This document shows positions 43,347 through 55,750 of a stretch of 64,000 nucleotides of DNA, piece after piece. The notes below the pieces were generated by a model. The model saw only the letters and a list, made by a program, of their open reading frames with translations, had not been told where the DNA came from and did not search any database. The stretch's first letter is position 1; each line of letters opens with the position of its first letter. Made by a program: the position numbers and the translations under genes. This DNA comes from Alternaria dauci (lineage: Eukaryota; Ascomycota; Dothideomycetes; Pleosporales; Pleosporaceae), in contig NC_091272.1 in NCBI RefSeq assembly GCF_042100115.1, positions 4,216,001 to 4,280,000 of the forward strand, given 5' to 3'.

Positions 43347-45319
43347 ATGGCAATCTCACTATCAAACCTTTTCCTCCCACTCTCACTCCTAATTCCATTC
43401 ATTACCTGTGCGACTGTCACGTACGACTTCGACATAGGATGGGTCCACGCGAATCCCGACGGCCAGCAAACACGCCCAGTCATTGGCATCAACGGACAAT
43501 GGCCTCTGCCTCCTATAGTCGTTACCAAGGGCGACCAAGTCATTGTCAATGTCAAGAACTCCTTGGGAAACGAGTCTACGAGTCTGCATTTCCACGGCTT
43601 GTACATGAACGGTACTACACACATGGATGGCCCAATCGCAGTTACCCAGTGCGGGATTACTCCAGGTAGCTCCTTCACCTACAACTTTACCGTGAGTTTT
43701 GCAGTTTTCGAGGAATTGGTCGCAGTTTCTAAGTAGAACAGGTCAACCAACCAGGTACATATTGGTACCACAGCCATGAACGCGGCCAGTACCCAGACGG
43801 CCTTCGGGGCCCTCTTATCGTGCATGATCCTGAAGACCCATACAACGATCTCTACGACGAAGAAGTTGTTATAACACTCTCCGACTGGTATCATGACCTT
43901 ATGGATAATCTTCTTGCGGAGTTCATTAACATCGCCAATCCTTCGGGCGTGGAACCCGTACCTCAATCAGCACTGTTGAACGACACCCAGAATCTGACTG
44001 TTAGCATAGAGCCTGGGAAAACATATCTCTTCCGGATGATCAATATGGCCGCTTTCGCTGCGCAGTACGTTTGGTTCGAAGACCATACCATGCGCATTGT
44101 CGAAATCGACGGCGTGTACACGGAACCTATGGACGCGGACATGATTTATGTTACCGCAGCGCAGCGGTATAGCGTCCTTGTCACCGCTAAGAATGACACC
44201 AACTCCAACTTTGCTTTTGTCGGGAGCATGGATCAGGACCTATTTGATGAAGTACCTGAAGGACTGAATCCAAACGTTACAGGCTGGCTTGTGTACGACG
44301 ATAAGAAAGAGCTACCAACACCAAAGGAGATGGAGACTTTCGAGCCTTTTGATGATTTTGCTCTGGTGCCATACGACAAGGAGGAACTGTATGACCACGT
44401 CGATCGATCAATCACCCTGGATATGAAGATGGACAACTTGGATGATGGAGCAAATTAGTGAGTTTCTTGAATCTGCCTTACGTACTATTTCCTTTCGTGA
44501 CAGAACAGGACTAATCTAATCCAGCGCTTTCTTCAACGACATTACCTACGTTAGCCCAAAAGTACCCACGTTGTACACCGTCCTGTCTACTGGTCCCAAC
44601 GCTACAGACCCAATCATCTACGGCAGCAACACCAACGCCTTTGTACTTGCCCAGAATGAAGTCGTGGAGATTGTGCTGAACAACGATGACCCTGGAAAAC
44701 ACCCCTTCCATCTCCATGGCCACGTCTTCCAGTTGGTAACTCGCAGCCCTGATGACGCAGGGTTCTATGACCCAGACAATGCTTCAGATCCACATCCAAC
44801 ACCCATGCGGCGGGATACGGTTCTCGTTCGACCAAATGGACATATTGTCCTACGGTTCCGATCTGATAATCCCGGTAAGCCGATCTTCGAGTATGGAGAC
44901 ACGCGTTCCCGTACCAGTATGGGCCGGGTGTCTGGTTCGTGGACGATTGAAGACTGACGTGGGTTGTAGGTGTATGGCTGTTCCACTGTCACATAGAATG
45001 GCATGTAGCCTCCGGCTTGACCGCCACAATGATCGAGGCACCACTTGCCATTCAAGATCAGCTTTCCTCTCCCTCTTCAAATAACTCCATCCCACAATCG
45101 CACTGGGACGCCTGCGAAATTGGTCGCGTACCCACACGCGGCAATGCAGCAGGAAATACAGTTGACTACTCTGATCTTACGGGTGAGAATAAGAGTCCAG
45201 GAAGACTGCCAGAAGGTTTCTTGGCGAAGGGGATTGTGGCGTTGGTATTTAGTTGTTTGAGTGCCTTTGGAGGGATGGGCGTCATTGGCTGGTATGGATT
45301 TAGGCCTATCAGCGGGTGA
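43347..45319 (+). CDS. FET3: FET3-type ferroxidase, plasma-membrane multicopper oxidase
   Basis: Exons 43347..43691, 43742..44457, 44525..44874 and 44970..45319 give 586 aa. It oxidises Fe(II) to Fe(III) with four coppers and passes it to FTR1. A signal peptide (about 1-21) leads to three cupredoxin domains. Copper ligands are visible in [29 protein letters not shown] and the blue-copper motif HCHIEWH. One membrane helix near the C-terminus ([24 protein letters not shown]) anchors it. The cytosolic tail is very short (RPISG), unlike yeast Fet3. Introns 1 and 2 are 50 and 67 nt; intron 3 is 95 nt. Divergent pairing with FTR1 supports the role. Confidence 0.94.
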
Positions 45320-45572
45320 TGGGTAAGGAAGATCTGTAGAGAGAAGGGTGGGCGGAACTCGATGTGTATAGGAGTAATGATACCAATGGAGAAGATGAAT
45401 AGAGGCCGATGGTCTTTTCTGCCAAATCTGCGACATATCTTTGCAAAGCAGCACTTGTCGCACAGATCTAGTATCCCCACTTTGACCGCCTGACGGAGCA
45501 TAGTCTATGTGGTATCACGAAACTACTCACTGTGGACTCTTATAGCTTTCATACAGCCAAACTCGTCCACAC

Positions 45573-46623
45573 TCAAAGCCAGCCCAGCGAGTGCCCTTCC
45601 TCCCAATAATAACTCCACATATCCGTTCCCGAAAACTCATCAGCATACTTCCTCGCCTTTGTCTTCCCAGCCGCACCCGCACAAACTACCAAGGGCAAAA
45701 AATGTTCCGCGCCACCCCTAGGATGCATAGTGTAAGCCCCCGGCCACTCTCTCCAATGCTCAAACTTTGTTTCCCTTTCCTGGTCGCTCTCCGTCATGGC
45801 GGCGTCCGTAACAGCTTTACTCCACTCCTTGTTCAAAGCCTTGAACTCTGGGTTTCGCGATGTGCCGTCGAACATGAGACGTAGGTTGTGGAAGGTAGCG
45901 AAGCCGCTGCCGATAATGGCAATATTCTGGGCGCGGAGGGTAGAGAGGGCGCGACCGATGGCGTAGGATTGCGTGGGAGATTCGGAGGAGAGGACTGAGA
46001 GCTGGACTATGGGCGTCGTGGCCGAAGGGTCGATGAGTTTCATGGGGACGAAGACGCCGTGGTCCCATGCTGTGACGGTATATTAGTATGTGCGCCAGGC
46101 TGAAGGGGATCTGGGAGGACGTACGTCTTTTGGCATCTTTCTCACACTCGATACCGGCTTCCTTCAGGGCTTGTGCTACCTGTTCGGCGACCTCGGGACT
46201 TCCTGGCGCATCGTGTTTTATGTTGTACGACTCTGGTGGGAAGCCGTAGTAATCGTACAACAGCTCATGTTTAGAGCCGCTGGAAACGGTGACCTTGCTT
46301 GTACTCCAATGCGCAGTCACCAAGATGATAGCTTTTGGGGCTTCAGATGTCCCCAGCTTGAGTATCTTGGGCACTTTTGTCTTGAGGGACTTGGTGATGG
46401 CTGCGTGCGATGGGTCTCCGAGTAAGGGCATGGGGCCTCCGCCGTGCGAGAGCGAAATGACGGGCGCGAGACGTGTCATGTTGCCGCTGTAGGACGATAT
46501 TGGGGACTGTTGAATGCCTTGTAGGGGATTGAAGGTTGTGTTGCTGGACGAGAGCTCCGCGGAAGTTGATCGTTGAAGGCCGAAGAGTGTTGCGAGGAAC
46601 GATAAAGTACGACCGGGTCTCAT
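45573..46623 (-). CDS. LigB-type extradiol dioxygenase (4,5-DOPA dioxygenase family)
   Basis: Exons on the minus strand are 46125..46623 and 45573..46069, giving 331 aa. Family marks are the metal-binding His of SLSHGGGPMPL, AHWSTS, the HDAPGSPE loop, the WDHGVFVP motif split by the intron, and the late segment GGAEHFLPL with its His. The DODA family opens catechol rings with a bound metal; whether this fungal member acts on DOPA is unknown. The N-terminus before MTRLAPVISLSHGG (residue 49, ATG 46479) looks like a weak signal or mitochondrial presequence, so a shorter cytosolic form is possible. A TATATAT string lies about 30 nt upstream of the first ATG, which favours the shorter form. It converges with FET3. 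Confidence 0.88.
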
Positions 46624-47236
46624 GTTCTTGGCTGCTGTAGAGACCGGACGCAGTATATATGCATGCTGGAAAGAGAACAGCGTCTCGTGACGCTCGGCAT
46701 TTGCATTGTCAGCGTATTGCTCCGGTGTGTCAGTGGCATGTTGGACGGTTTGTAAGACGTGGTTGGAGGGCGCGGAATTGTGCCGATGAGGCCTCGCGGC
46801 GTGTCGGCATGCGGCTGACCGATCACGTGGAAGCGCGACGACGTTGTTCCAGTATCCAAGATCTTCACCATGCATCTTGGAGTGTTCTAGCTTGTAAGTA
46901 CGTTCTGTCAGGAAGCATACTTGAAAGGCTGGTACAGTCGCGAATTCATTCACAAGTTTTATGATGTAGCAATCATAGCACATTGAGGGCGCACACAAGT
47001 AGGGGGTATTCTTGTTGATTCGACGACACAAAGTGCGTGCCATGACCAATACAAGTTCTCCAGAGCCATTATGGCCTTGAACCGGGGGTATCAGATCATT
47101 CCATGCCACACCATCCATGAACTCCTTGAACCGAGAGACAGATTACCATATACCCAAAGGACACACGATGCTGTCATGCGCGCAACGAAGCAACCTCTCC
47201 CGTCGAGGCGTGAATGCGGTCAGCGACCAGGAGGCC
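46624..47236. other. Intergenic, LigB promoter
   Basis: TATATAT on the minus strand at 46654-46660 lies just upstream of the first LigB ATG. A long open frame continuing LigB upstream to 47118 has no convincing coding character. Confidence 0.35.
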
Positions 47237-48131
47237 TCAGTTTTCGTCTTCAGCCTCGCCGTCTGATTCACAGTCAGTTTTATTCAGTAACGTCTCAGTG
47301 GTTTCTCGAATCAAAACTCACCAGGACCGTCACCACCCTCAGCGGAGTTCTCGCCAGAATCGTCCTTGGCTTCTTCTTCGGATGCTGACTCCTCCTTCTT
47401 AGCCACCTTCTTGGGACGTCCCCTACCCTTGGCTGGCTCCTTCTTCTGGGCCGGGGCTTTCTTTTCCTTCTTGGCAGCGGGGGCCTTCTTCTTCTTGGAG
47501 TCTGGTTGATCGCCCTCAGACTTGTCGGTGGCAGTCGCAGGATCGAGGTCTTTGGCACCATCTTCGACATCGTCGGGGACCTCGTCGACTGCTTTGCGCT
47601 TCTTGACGGCCTTGGCAGGAGTGGCGGCCTTGGGCTCTCCACCACCAGAAGCAGCGGTAGTGGCGACACCAGGCTGTACAAGGAAGGCAGCGAAGGAAGG
47701 ATAGCCCTCAGCAGCCTTCTTCTTTACCGGCGGCCCTAAACGATGGAAACAATGTCAGCATAGTTTTGAAGTATAGATTGCTACTAAAGAGCTCGTTTTG
47801 TTTGCGTCGTACTCTCAGACACCTGGACGTTCCCTGGAGGTATACATTGCTTTCTGCGTTGCGCCTACAGCTACAGCATTACCGCATATACCTCTAGGGG
47901 ACGTTTTGAGTGGAGATCTGTTCGATTAGTGCTGGTTATGGAAGATTACATACACATCTTCTTGAGAGAGCCAGCAGTATTAGTGGTCAATGTGGCCATG
48001 AGGTCATAGTCGAACTTGTCCGGACCGATAGAACTGACAAAGGCAGCGGCCAAGAGCTTGGTCTCCTTGTTTGTAAAGCCTACCAAGAGAGCGTCGGCCT
48101 CTCCGGCAGCGGCGTCCTTTTTGGGTGGCAT
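47237..48131 (-). CDS. Small basic nuclear protein with AT-hook-like motif
   Basis: Exons on the minus strand are 47954..48131, 47322..47735 and 47237..47262, giving 205 aa. The first 60 residues (EADALLVGFTNKETKLLAAAFVSSIGPDKFDYDLMA...) look folded and resemble a short helical domain found in many small fungal nuclear proteins. The rest is disordered, rich in Lys, Ala and Glu, with bipartite basic clusters (KKRKAVDEVP, KKKKAPAAKKEKK), an AT-hook-like GRGRPKK and an acidic end (DGEAEDEN). Chromatin or RNA association is inferred. The last exon encodes eight residues plus the stop and depends on a GTGAGT/TCAG intron; without splicing the protein would end after ...GPGEF. Intron 1 is 218 nt, longer than most here. 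Confidence 0.78.
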
Positions 48132-49965
48132 TGCGAAGATGTCGTTGTGGGTGCAGAGGACAAGAAAGGAGGAGTTGAGTCGTGAAGATGCTAATGTAAA
48201 CAGAGGACGCTGATGGCTCTGGGTGGAAGGAGAGAGAAAGAAAGTTGTTGGTGAGGCAACAGAAGCGGGGCTGTTATGTGTGGAAGACGACGCAGTGAAG
48301 TCGGAATTCGTGCACACTTTTCAAATGGAGATTGCACCTGGGCTGCCACATTCGGATTCCAGCGCCCTCATTCGCCGAATCATCGTTCTTGTTTTGCTCT
48401 CACTTATTCAAGGTGAGAATGAGATGCGTGCTTTGCTTCGCACAGTGATTTCCCAATGCGGAAGTCTCATCCAAGAAGTAGCTCAGAACGGGTGCTCGCA
48501 CGGAAGGACTATGAACTCTGGAACCTACAGTGAAGGTTTTCATGAATTTTTACATTATGACTTTAATGGGAGAATGACAGCGTATACTTTCAGGGAGCTG
48601 ATTCTCCAGCAGGGCACAAATTGGAAAATGAAGTTCTTCGTACTCTGGCTCATGATGCGGCGTATGCTCCCTTGACTGAGCTTTTGAGAAAGTTGTAATG
48701 CCTTCAGAGATTCATGAATATGGAAAAGATGGCGGATAGGATATACAAGACGGCATCGAATGCTTCAGAAAATACAGAAACTTGACATAAAGTCAATGGC
48801 ACGATGTACAGAGGCGACGGGTTCAACGATACTCATGCGACGCGTGTACTCGAAATGACCCGAAAGACATTGCTGCTGGCCATGGAGGCATGGAACAAAA
48901 CATACCGCAGCGGAGCAAGAAGATTGCTCGTATTGGGATAGCAACGGGTAGTTTTTCCGATCCAGGCGTAGTACAGGTGACGGAAGGAATATGGACAATT
49001 AAGCTACGGACCGACCTACTTATCACATTGTTGGGGTTCGCGATGCAGACATGGTACGACTTCGCGTGTGGGGCCCCACCTTCCGGTGCAGCACACGAAT
49101 AGGCGACGCGTCGACGTGTATACATTTCGGTGCGGCGCAATTGGGATTGAGCAGGTCGGCGAGAACGAGGCACGGGCAGCCGCGATAGGAGATAGGAGGT
49201 AGAGTTGCTGCGGGGTGCCTGGCAGCAACATTGCAGTGGCGCTCGTAGTGCAGGCCACTGCATGATGCAGCTTACAGCGGGATGGTGGCTGGGGTAATGA
49301 CAGCAGCTGGACGGCGGTCAGAGAGAGGGAGAGGGCATGGAAAGACGAGGCCTAGACGACGCGCAGGCAGGGGATGGAGCGGTAGGTAGCGGTTGGAAAG
49401 CCGGTGAGGCTGCGGTGGTCGAGTCTCGACGCCGAACAAGTGGAGGCGCATGCGGTCAGTGTGCAGGCGGTGCATGCCTTGTGGCCCGAGTGGGAGACGG
49501 GCAGGCCGCTGCGAGGCAACTTTCGGCTCGACTGGGCGTCTGGACAGGATCTGCGACCAGGCCTGCGCGGGCCGTGCCAGGTACAGGCGCAATTTTTGTG
49601 TTCAGTGTCTCCCAGCGCTCGCGTACAGTACATACTCGACGACGGGACCGTTGACACTAGCTATCCAGTCGCTATATCTGCTCCTGCTTGGTTGCTATTT
49701 CCGTCGCTCCCTGCGTTGCTTTCTTTTCTTGTATAACACGCGCCTCATCGCACCTGCTAGACGCCTCCCTCGCTCCTTCCCCCCATCGCCAGCTCTGCCC
49801 CTCACCGTCCCCCTCACCCCCTTCCCCTGCGAAGACAGCCGCCATACGAGACGACATTGCCGATCGCCTGCGCCCCCTCCACACGCGCTGAAGAGACCTC
49901 GGGCCTTTTGCAAGCAAACACGCCAAAACCCGGCTTTGGTTCCTCAACCGTTACCGATCGCCGTC
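48132..49965. other. Long divergent intergenic region before pyrG
   Basis: The promoters of the basic nuclear protein (-) and pyrG (+). A 150-codon plus-strand frame at 48223-48675 has no known features. The last 200 nt are C-rich with pyrimidine tracts, as is common in fungal promoters without TATA. Confidence 0.35.
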
Positions 49966-51175
49966 ATGTCTTCCCACCCGAGCCTCACCAGCACGTACCG
50001 TGCGCGCGCCTCCCTGCCCACGACCGGACCCCTGGCCTCGTATCTGCTGAGCCTGATATCCGTCAAGCAGACCAACCTCTGCCTCTCCGCCGATGTCGAG
50101 ACGTCGGCTGAACTCATACAACTGGCAGAGGACGTCGGTGACTCAATCTGCCTGCTCAAGACGCACTGCGACATCGTCACCGACTGGTCCGACAGGACAG
50201 CCCAGGCGCTGAGGGAAATCGCAAAGCGCAAGTGGTTCCTCATCTTCGAAGACCGAAAGTTTGCCGATATTGGTGGTATGTTATGCTGGAGCTCGCAGTG
50301 CCTGCTGGGCAATGGTCCCTAATGCACCCGTAGAAACTGTACAGAAGCAGTACACTTCTGGACACCACCGCATCGCCCTCTGGGCCGAGATCACCAATGC
50401 CCACGTCATCCCCGGTCCAGCCATTGTCACCGCGCTCGAGAAAGCTGCCGAAACCACCATTGCCAAGTACAACACATCCGTCAACACGGAGATTTCTGCT
50501 ACGCGACAATCCAATGGTGTTGACGATGATGATGACGACGAAGAGGAAGAAGAAGAGCCCGTGGCACGCGATTCCGCAATCGAGTCGCCCATTGAGATGG
50601 AGGGCGAAGAAAGACGGCTAAACATCAAGGCTACCGAACGGAAGCACAGCGTTGTAAGCGTGACCACGTCGATATCCATGCGGACAGAGAGCATATCGCC
50701 TCGTCCAGAGCCCAACGCCAACGGCGAAGAAGTCTTCAATCTAGACGTAGCGACCGAGCTCGTTCGTCTCGGCCCACCGCCCTTCCTCCGATCGCTCCTG
50801 TTGCTTGCTGAGATGAGCTCCGAGGGCCACCTCATGACACCAGAATACCAAAAGAGGACTGTTGACATCGCTCGAAGCCGTCGCGATTTCGTCATGGGCT
50901 TCATCGCCCAACACAGCTTGAACACAGAGCCAGAGGACAACTTCATCACCATGACCCCGGGCTGCCAGCTCCCGCCGCCGGGTCAGGAAGGCAAGAAGCT
51001 GGGTGACGCCTTGGGCCAGCAATACAACACTCCTCGCAAGTTGATCTTCGAGCAAGGATGCGACATCATCATTGTCGGACGAGGCATTGTGCGCGCCCAA
51101 GATCGCATGTCGGAAGCAGAGCGGTACCGAAAGGCCGCCTGGTCAGCCTACGAGGAGAGGATCAAGAAGGCATAG
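49966..51175 (+). CDS. pyrG: Orotidine 5'-phosphate decarboxylase
   Basis: Exons 49966..50275 and 50334..51175 give 383 aa. It converts OMP to UMP, the last step of pyrimidine synthesis, in the cytosol. The active-site stretch is FEDRKFADIG (94-103), with D96, K98 and D101 of the DxKxxD motif; LCLSADVET carries the substrate Asp, and a late CDIIIVGRGI binds phosphate. An insert of about 95 residues (145-240) that includes an Asp/Glu run (DDDDDDEEEEEE) and Ser-rich stretches separates the two halves of the barrel. Yeast Ura3 lacks it, but longer pyrG/pyr-4 proteins are known in several filamentous ascomycetes. The 58-nt intron falls just after the active site. Confidence 0.94.
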
Positions 51176-51646
51176 ACGACTCGTCTACGAGGCCTACGAT
51201 AGTCGATATATACCCTTGCGATTCACAGTTACGATATTCTGCCTTCGGCATTTGTGCAAATTGGTACAAATCCGAATACCACATTATCAGATGATGGTCA
51301 CATATGGCGTTGGACATCTTTTCACATAACACGAAAACGCATACTCTGGCGTTGCGAGTGCTGGTCGACGAGTCATGATAATGCCAATTGATCGTACTGG
51401 GATGCAGATTTAGAATATGATTACTACCACTATATGATGACCTAGAGATTCCCATTGCCTTGGAAACCATAAAAACTTATGAATTGTTACCTGCAATCCT
51501 TCCCTTGGATGAAAGTATAATTGAAAGCATGTCTGGTCCACGTCCAAGTCGCGTGTGGTCCAGGCTCGCCCACGTGGGGCAAATAGTCGGAGCTCGGTCT
51601 TAACGCCAAAAAGTTCGCGACTCTCTTGTCGCATGCGACAGCTTCC
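51176..51646. other. Intergenic between pyrG and the RNA methyltransferase
   Basis: pyrG 3' flank and a promoter. No TATA box or other motif was seen. Confidence 0.35.
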
Positions 51647-53422
51647 ATGTCACTCTACTACGAAGCCGCGGCGGTCCTCGCAAACACCGAGAATACCGGC
51701 GGGTCTCTGAAGTCGCGAATATACAACAAAAAAGACCTGAAGAGCACACCAGGCCAATTGTTTGCCCTCATTGCGGAAACGTCAAAATGGTCCATTGTGC
51801 TCAAAGATGTGATTGAAAAGACGAGATTGCTCGCAGAGGAGAGAAAGGTAGCCTGCTGTCGAACAGATCTTATTGCGCTCATTCGCTGATGGTGTCTTGT
51901 ACAGCTTACTCCGATACTTGCCCTTCTTCTTACACACGACCTGCTGCTTGCGAAGAACGGCGTTGCTGCAGCTGCCAACCATGTCCTTAAACTCGCCATA
52001 ACTCGACACAAGGCCCGCCTAAGCGCCGAACTTACCAAAGCTCGCATACGGTACGGATACGCGACTATAGACGCTTTCAGGCAAGCTGTCAACGACGGCG
52101 AGCTTGACAAGGACGAAGGCGATGCCCCCAAAAATCGACACCCACGCTGGGTACGCGTTAACACGGTAAAGACAACGTTACAGCAACAGCTTTCGACAAC
52201 ATTTGCCGGATTCGTTAAGACGGAGGATCTGAGCGAAGTACTGTCTGCGCCTAAAAAGTCGAAGATATACTACGAAGACCCAAACATACCAAACCTACTC
52301 GCCTTGCCCTCTAAGATTGACCTGAGCAGATCGATTGCGTATACCAAGGGCCAGATCATATTCCAGGACAAAGCGTCGTGCTTTCCCGCCTATCTTCTAG
52401 ACCCGCAGCCGGATGATGGCGATGTTATCGACGCGACGGCGGCACCAGGAAACAAGACAACCCACCTAGCGGCTATCGTATCTGATCGGAGGCGACCCGG
52501 TGAAGAACAAAAGGTCATAGCGTTCGAGCGCGACAAGGGCAGAAGCTTCACTTTGCAGAAGATGGTCAAGCTCGCGTCAGCGGACAGCATTGTTCAGGTC
52601 AAAGGCAGTAGCGATTTCATCGCTGCGAAGCCTGGGTCTGACGAGTACGCCAATGTGGGCGCCATACTGCTCGATCCCAGCTGTTCCGGCACCGGTATCG
52701 TTGGGCGAGACGACGCTATCAAGATGCATCTACCAGAAGCGCCAACCAGCAGACCAGTAGTGCCAAAGCTTGAGAAGAAAGATAAGAAGCGGAAACGAGA
52801 CGATGAAAACAGCAAGACTGAAGCTTCAGCAACGCTTGACTTGGACATGGATGACTCAACCCCGGAAGAGACAGACACATCGATGCAGGGCAAGCTTTCT
52901 GAGCGGCTGGCAGCTCTATCTTCTTTCCAACTCCACATTCTTACCCATGCTATGCGATTTGCGAGCGCGCATAAGATCACATACTCTACCTGCTCGATCC
53001 ATTTCGAAGAGAATGAGGGTGTCGTCTTCCAGGCATTGGCGTCTTCCGTTGCAAAAGAGCGGGGGTGGTCAATTCTCAAGCGAGATGCTCAAGTCGACGG
53101 AATGAAGAAGTGGCACAGACGAGGTGTTTGGGAGGATGGAAAGCTAGAAGTCGATGTGGATGGCTCCTCGAAGCACGACCTGCTAGAAGCATGTATTCGA
53201 TGCGACAAGGGCACTGAAGAAGGCACCATGGGTTTCTTCGTGGCTGCCTTTGTGCGAGATGGTAGTGAGGACTCGACACGAATTACTAGTGCTGTGACTG
53301 CCGAGGAAGAGGAATGGAATGGGTTTAGTGGTGATGAAGAGGTTGAAGAAAAAGTAGAGCCTGCAGAGAGAGTGACAGAGGAAGGATCAGAGAAGAGGAA
53401 GAGGAAGAAGCGCAAACACTGA
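51647..53422 (+). CDS. RCM1: Rcm1/NSUN5-type rRNA cytosine-C5 methyltransferase
   Basis: Exons 51647..51847 and 51905..53422 give 572 aa. It is a SAM-dependent m5C methyltransferase that probably modifies large-subunit rRNA in the nucleolus. The N-terminus (SLYYEAAAVLA...) is typical of the NSUN5/Rcm1 branch. Motif I is IDATAAPGNKTTHLAA. The two catalytic cysteines lie in LLDPSCSGTGI and TYSTCSIHFEENE. A lysine-rich insert (KLEKKDKKRKRDD) separates motif IV from motif VI. The acidic and then basic C-terminus (EKRKRKKRKH) is a nucleolar-type tail. The 57-nt intron keeps phase. The gene symbol is assigned by branch features and should be read as probable. Confidence 0.9.
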
Positions 53423-53653
53423 GGAATGAAATTCGATAGCGCAGCCTACCTAGGCAGTCGCTAAGAACTCGGGGAAGGAGCAGCTTGCGTTGTGACTCCC
53501 AGCTGGACAGTAGCCCGGGACTTTGCGCGATCACCCACCACTTCTTCTCATTGCACCATTCAATAGAGCAGTCTTACCTATCTTTCCTTTCGCCAATCTC
53601 TCCCGACGCAGTTTATGCAACACGATCCTGTACTCTGACGTCGCTGCTCCACT

Positions 53654-55750
53654 ATGACGCAAGCCGTCCATGGCAGCCAGTCCAGCCCGCAAACCGTGTC
53701 TGCTAATACTATCCCAAACACGCCTCCATCGCAAGTTGACCTCTCCCGCCCGAGATTGAAACAGCTGGCCGTATGGATTCGCGATGAGCTAGACTTGCGT
53801 GTCGCTCGAGATGGTCCTAACGTCCTCCATCCCGACGATGTGTTGACCCTACACGAGACCTTCGTCGCCCTCCCACACGCACAAAACATCACGACTTCGA
53901 CCTTGCGAGCTACCGGAATACACAAAGCTGTTCAGGATATTGCCGGTGTAGCGACGCGATGGCCCGGCAAATTATGCGATGACTGCGACAAGATAATTGA
54001 TGTCTGGACCGCGAAGTTTGGGCCGTTCAGTGCGATCCATCCGTTTTTATTTGGGAGAGGAGGACGCCTCGAGGGTATTGCGAGTATAAATGACTACTCC
54101 CAGGAGGTAGACAGTGCAGCCTTACGTCATGTTCGATACTAAACTGATGGTCGTCGAATATAGGCTTTGCTCAAGCGATGGGCTGAAACATGTCCTGGGA
54201 AGATTCATCCCAAGCGCTCACACAGACTGGGTGACTTGGGTTTCGTAGCTGGCCAGTAAGTCTACTGGCACACGGTTTGGATAGTGGTTTATGCTGATCG
54301 CCGTTGCAGATGGTGGATCAACCCATTGTTCGCACATCATGCTGGCATCATCGGGCTTGAAGCTTGCAACGGTGGCACAACATACGACAAGCACGGCGCC
54401 TACGCTCTACTACTCAAGGACACGGGTGAGATTGAAGCCGCGTCCGAAGAGCGCTTTACCTATCGCGTACCACAATCCGACAAAGGTAAGTTTCGTCTTA
54501 CCTCTGCCACTCCCAAAAGCCGTGACCCTGTGAGGGTACTTCGCAGCCACAGTATCAACAGCGTTTGGGGCCCAAAGGCTGGTGTGAGATACGAAGGCTT
54601 GTATAGCGTCAGAGGCTGGTCCATAAAACAAGCAAAGAGTAGTGATCTTGCTGGCGGGCAATGGAAAGAAGGCGACATCCTATTCGACGTCAGATTCGTG
54701 CGTGGAGACTCCGTTCCCATGGACGTAGTCACCAAACGACCTACCGCAACCGAAGTAGACGACTACGCCGAGTACAAGCGCCTTCGTAAAGTATATCGAG
54801 ATAGCAAGGGTAAAGAGCCAATCTTAGCATCTGCCAAACATGATTTCTCAACACCTGTCAAAACTTCTCCTCCAGCGCTCGCGAGACCTCTATCGATAGT
54901 CGGGGATACTGCCCTGGACTCTCGTCGCAAGGCTCTCTTCAAAAATCTACACTTCGACGAGAAAGCCCACGTCCATATGCTTGAGAAAGAAGTTGTTCTC
55001 TCCCCAAAATCTATCCTAGAGACCGATCCCCTTATCGCCGCAGCAACAACAACGACAGTAGATAAAAGCAACAACCTCGCTGTCATCGCACCACTCCGCA
55101 GAAATTCTCATCATCATGGACACGTAGAAACCGACAATCCTCAGGACGAACAGTATGACAGAGCTAGCCCAGCTGGTTCAAGTGCGCACACATCCGTCGG
55201 CACATTCCCTGGAATCAACATCCACGAAGTAGCACCATGGATCGACTATGACGTCGGACTCACAGTTCCTTCGCCAGCAGAAGGAGACACTATCGTCCGT
55301 CAGCGGCCCGTTATCACGCAGTCCATGGCTACAGGGTCGATTAAAACGATTGGCACCAGATCGTCTATTACATTGGGTGGCACATTGCGTAGCAAGCCTG
55401 GGACAGTGAGACATGCGGATCCGCCAAGCCCCTTTGTCGAAGAGAGTGATCGTATTGACCACCGGCGTGAAAGGAGAAGGGATGGAGATTTCAGGGATAG
55501 CTTGAGTCCGCACAGTACGATGAAGAAGGACGGAAACAAGCGGAAGAGTATTTTGATCAAAGGTAGACATTCTACGGCTAAACTGTTTGATGGAGTTGTC
55601 GACGTGAGGAGAAAGAAGAAGAAGAAGGGGCGTGGTATTGGACCGACAGGTCTAGATGGTGGTGGTGGTGGTGTGGTGTTTAGAGATCCTTTCGAAAAGG
55701 ATCGTCTCCATGAGGAGGACCCTTTGAAGGACTTTGACTTCGGTACATAG
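53654..55750 (+). CDS. YDG/SRA-domain protein (methyl-DNA-binding type)
   Basis: Exons 53654..54106, 54164..54255 and 54310..55750 give 661 aa. The SRA domain (about 182-310) runs through HAGIIGLEACNGGTTYDKHG, GAYALLLKD, ERFTYRVP, RSHSINSVWGPKAG and VRYEGLYSVRGW. Classical SRA domains flip out 5-methylcytosine. The N-terminal 150 residues form a helical region (RLKQLAVWIRDELDLRV...) with no name I can give. No RING, SET or nuclease domain is present, so it is not a UHRF1 or SUVH protein. The C-terminus is disordered with a basic run (RRKKKKKGRG) that may be a nuclear signal. The role in DNA methylation or repeat-induced mutation is inference. Confidence 0.85.

Noticed and set aside
46624..47118. 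Upstream continuation of the LigB reading frame
   Set aside because: The residues have no coding character, and a TATA-like box lies between them and the LigB start.
48223..48675. 150-codon plus-strand frame in the pyrG upstream region
   Set aside because: It begins within the promoter of the divergent gene, has no domain, and a random frame of this length is plausible here.
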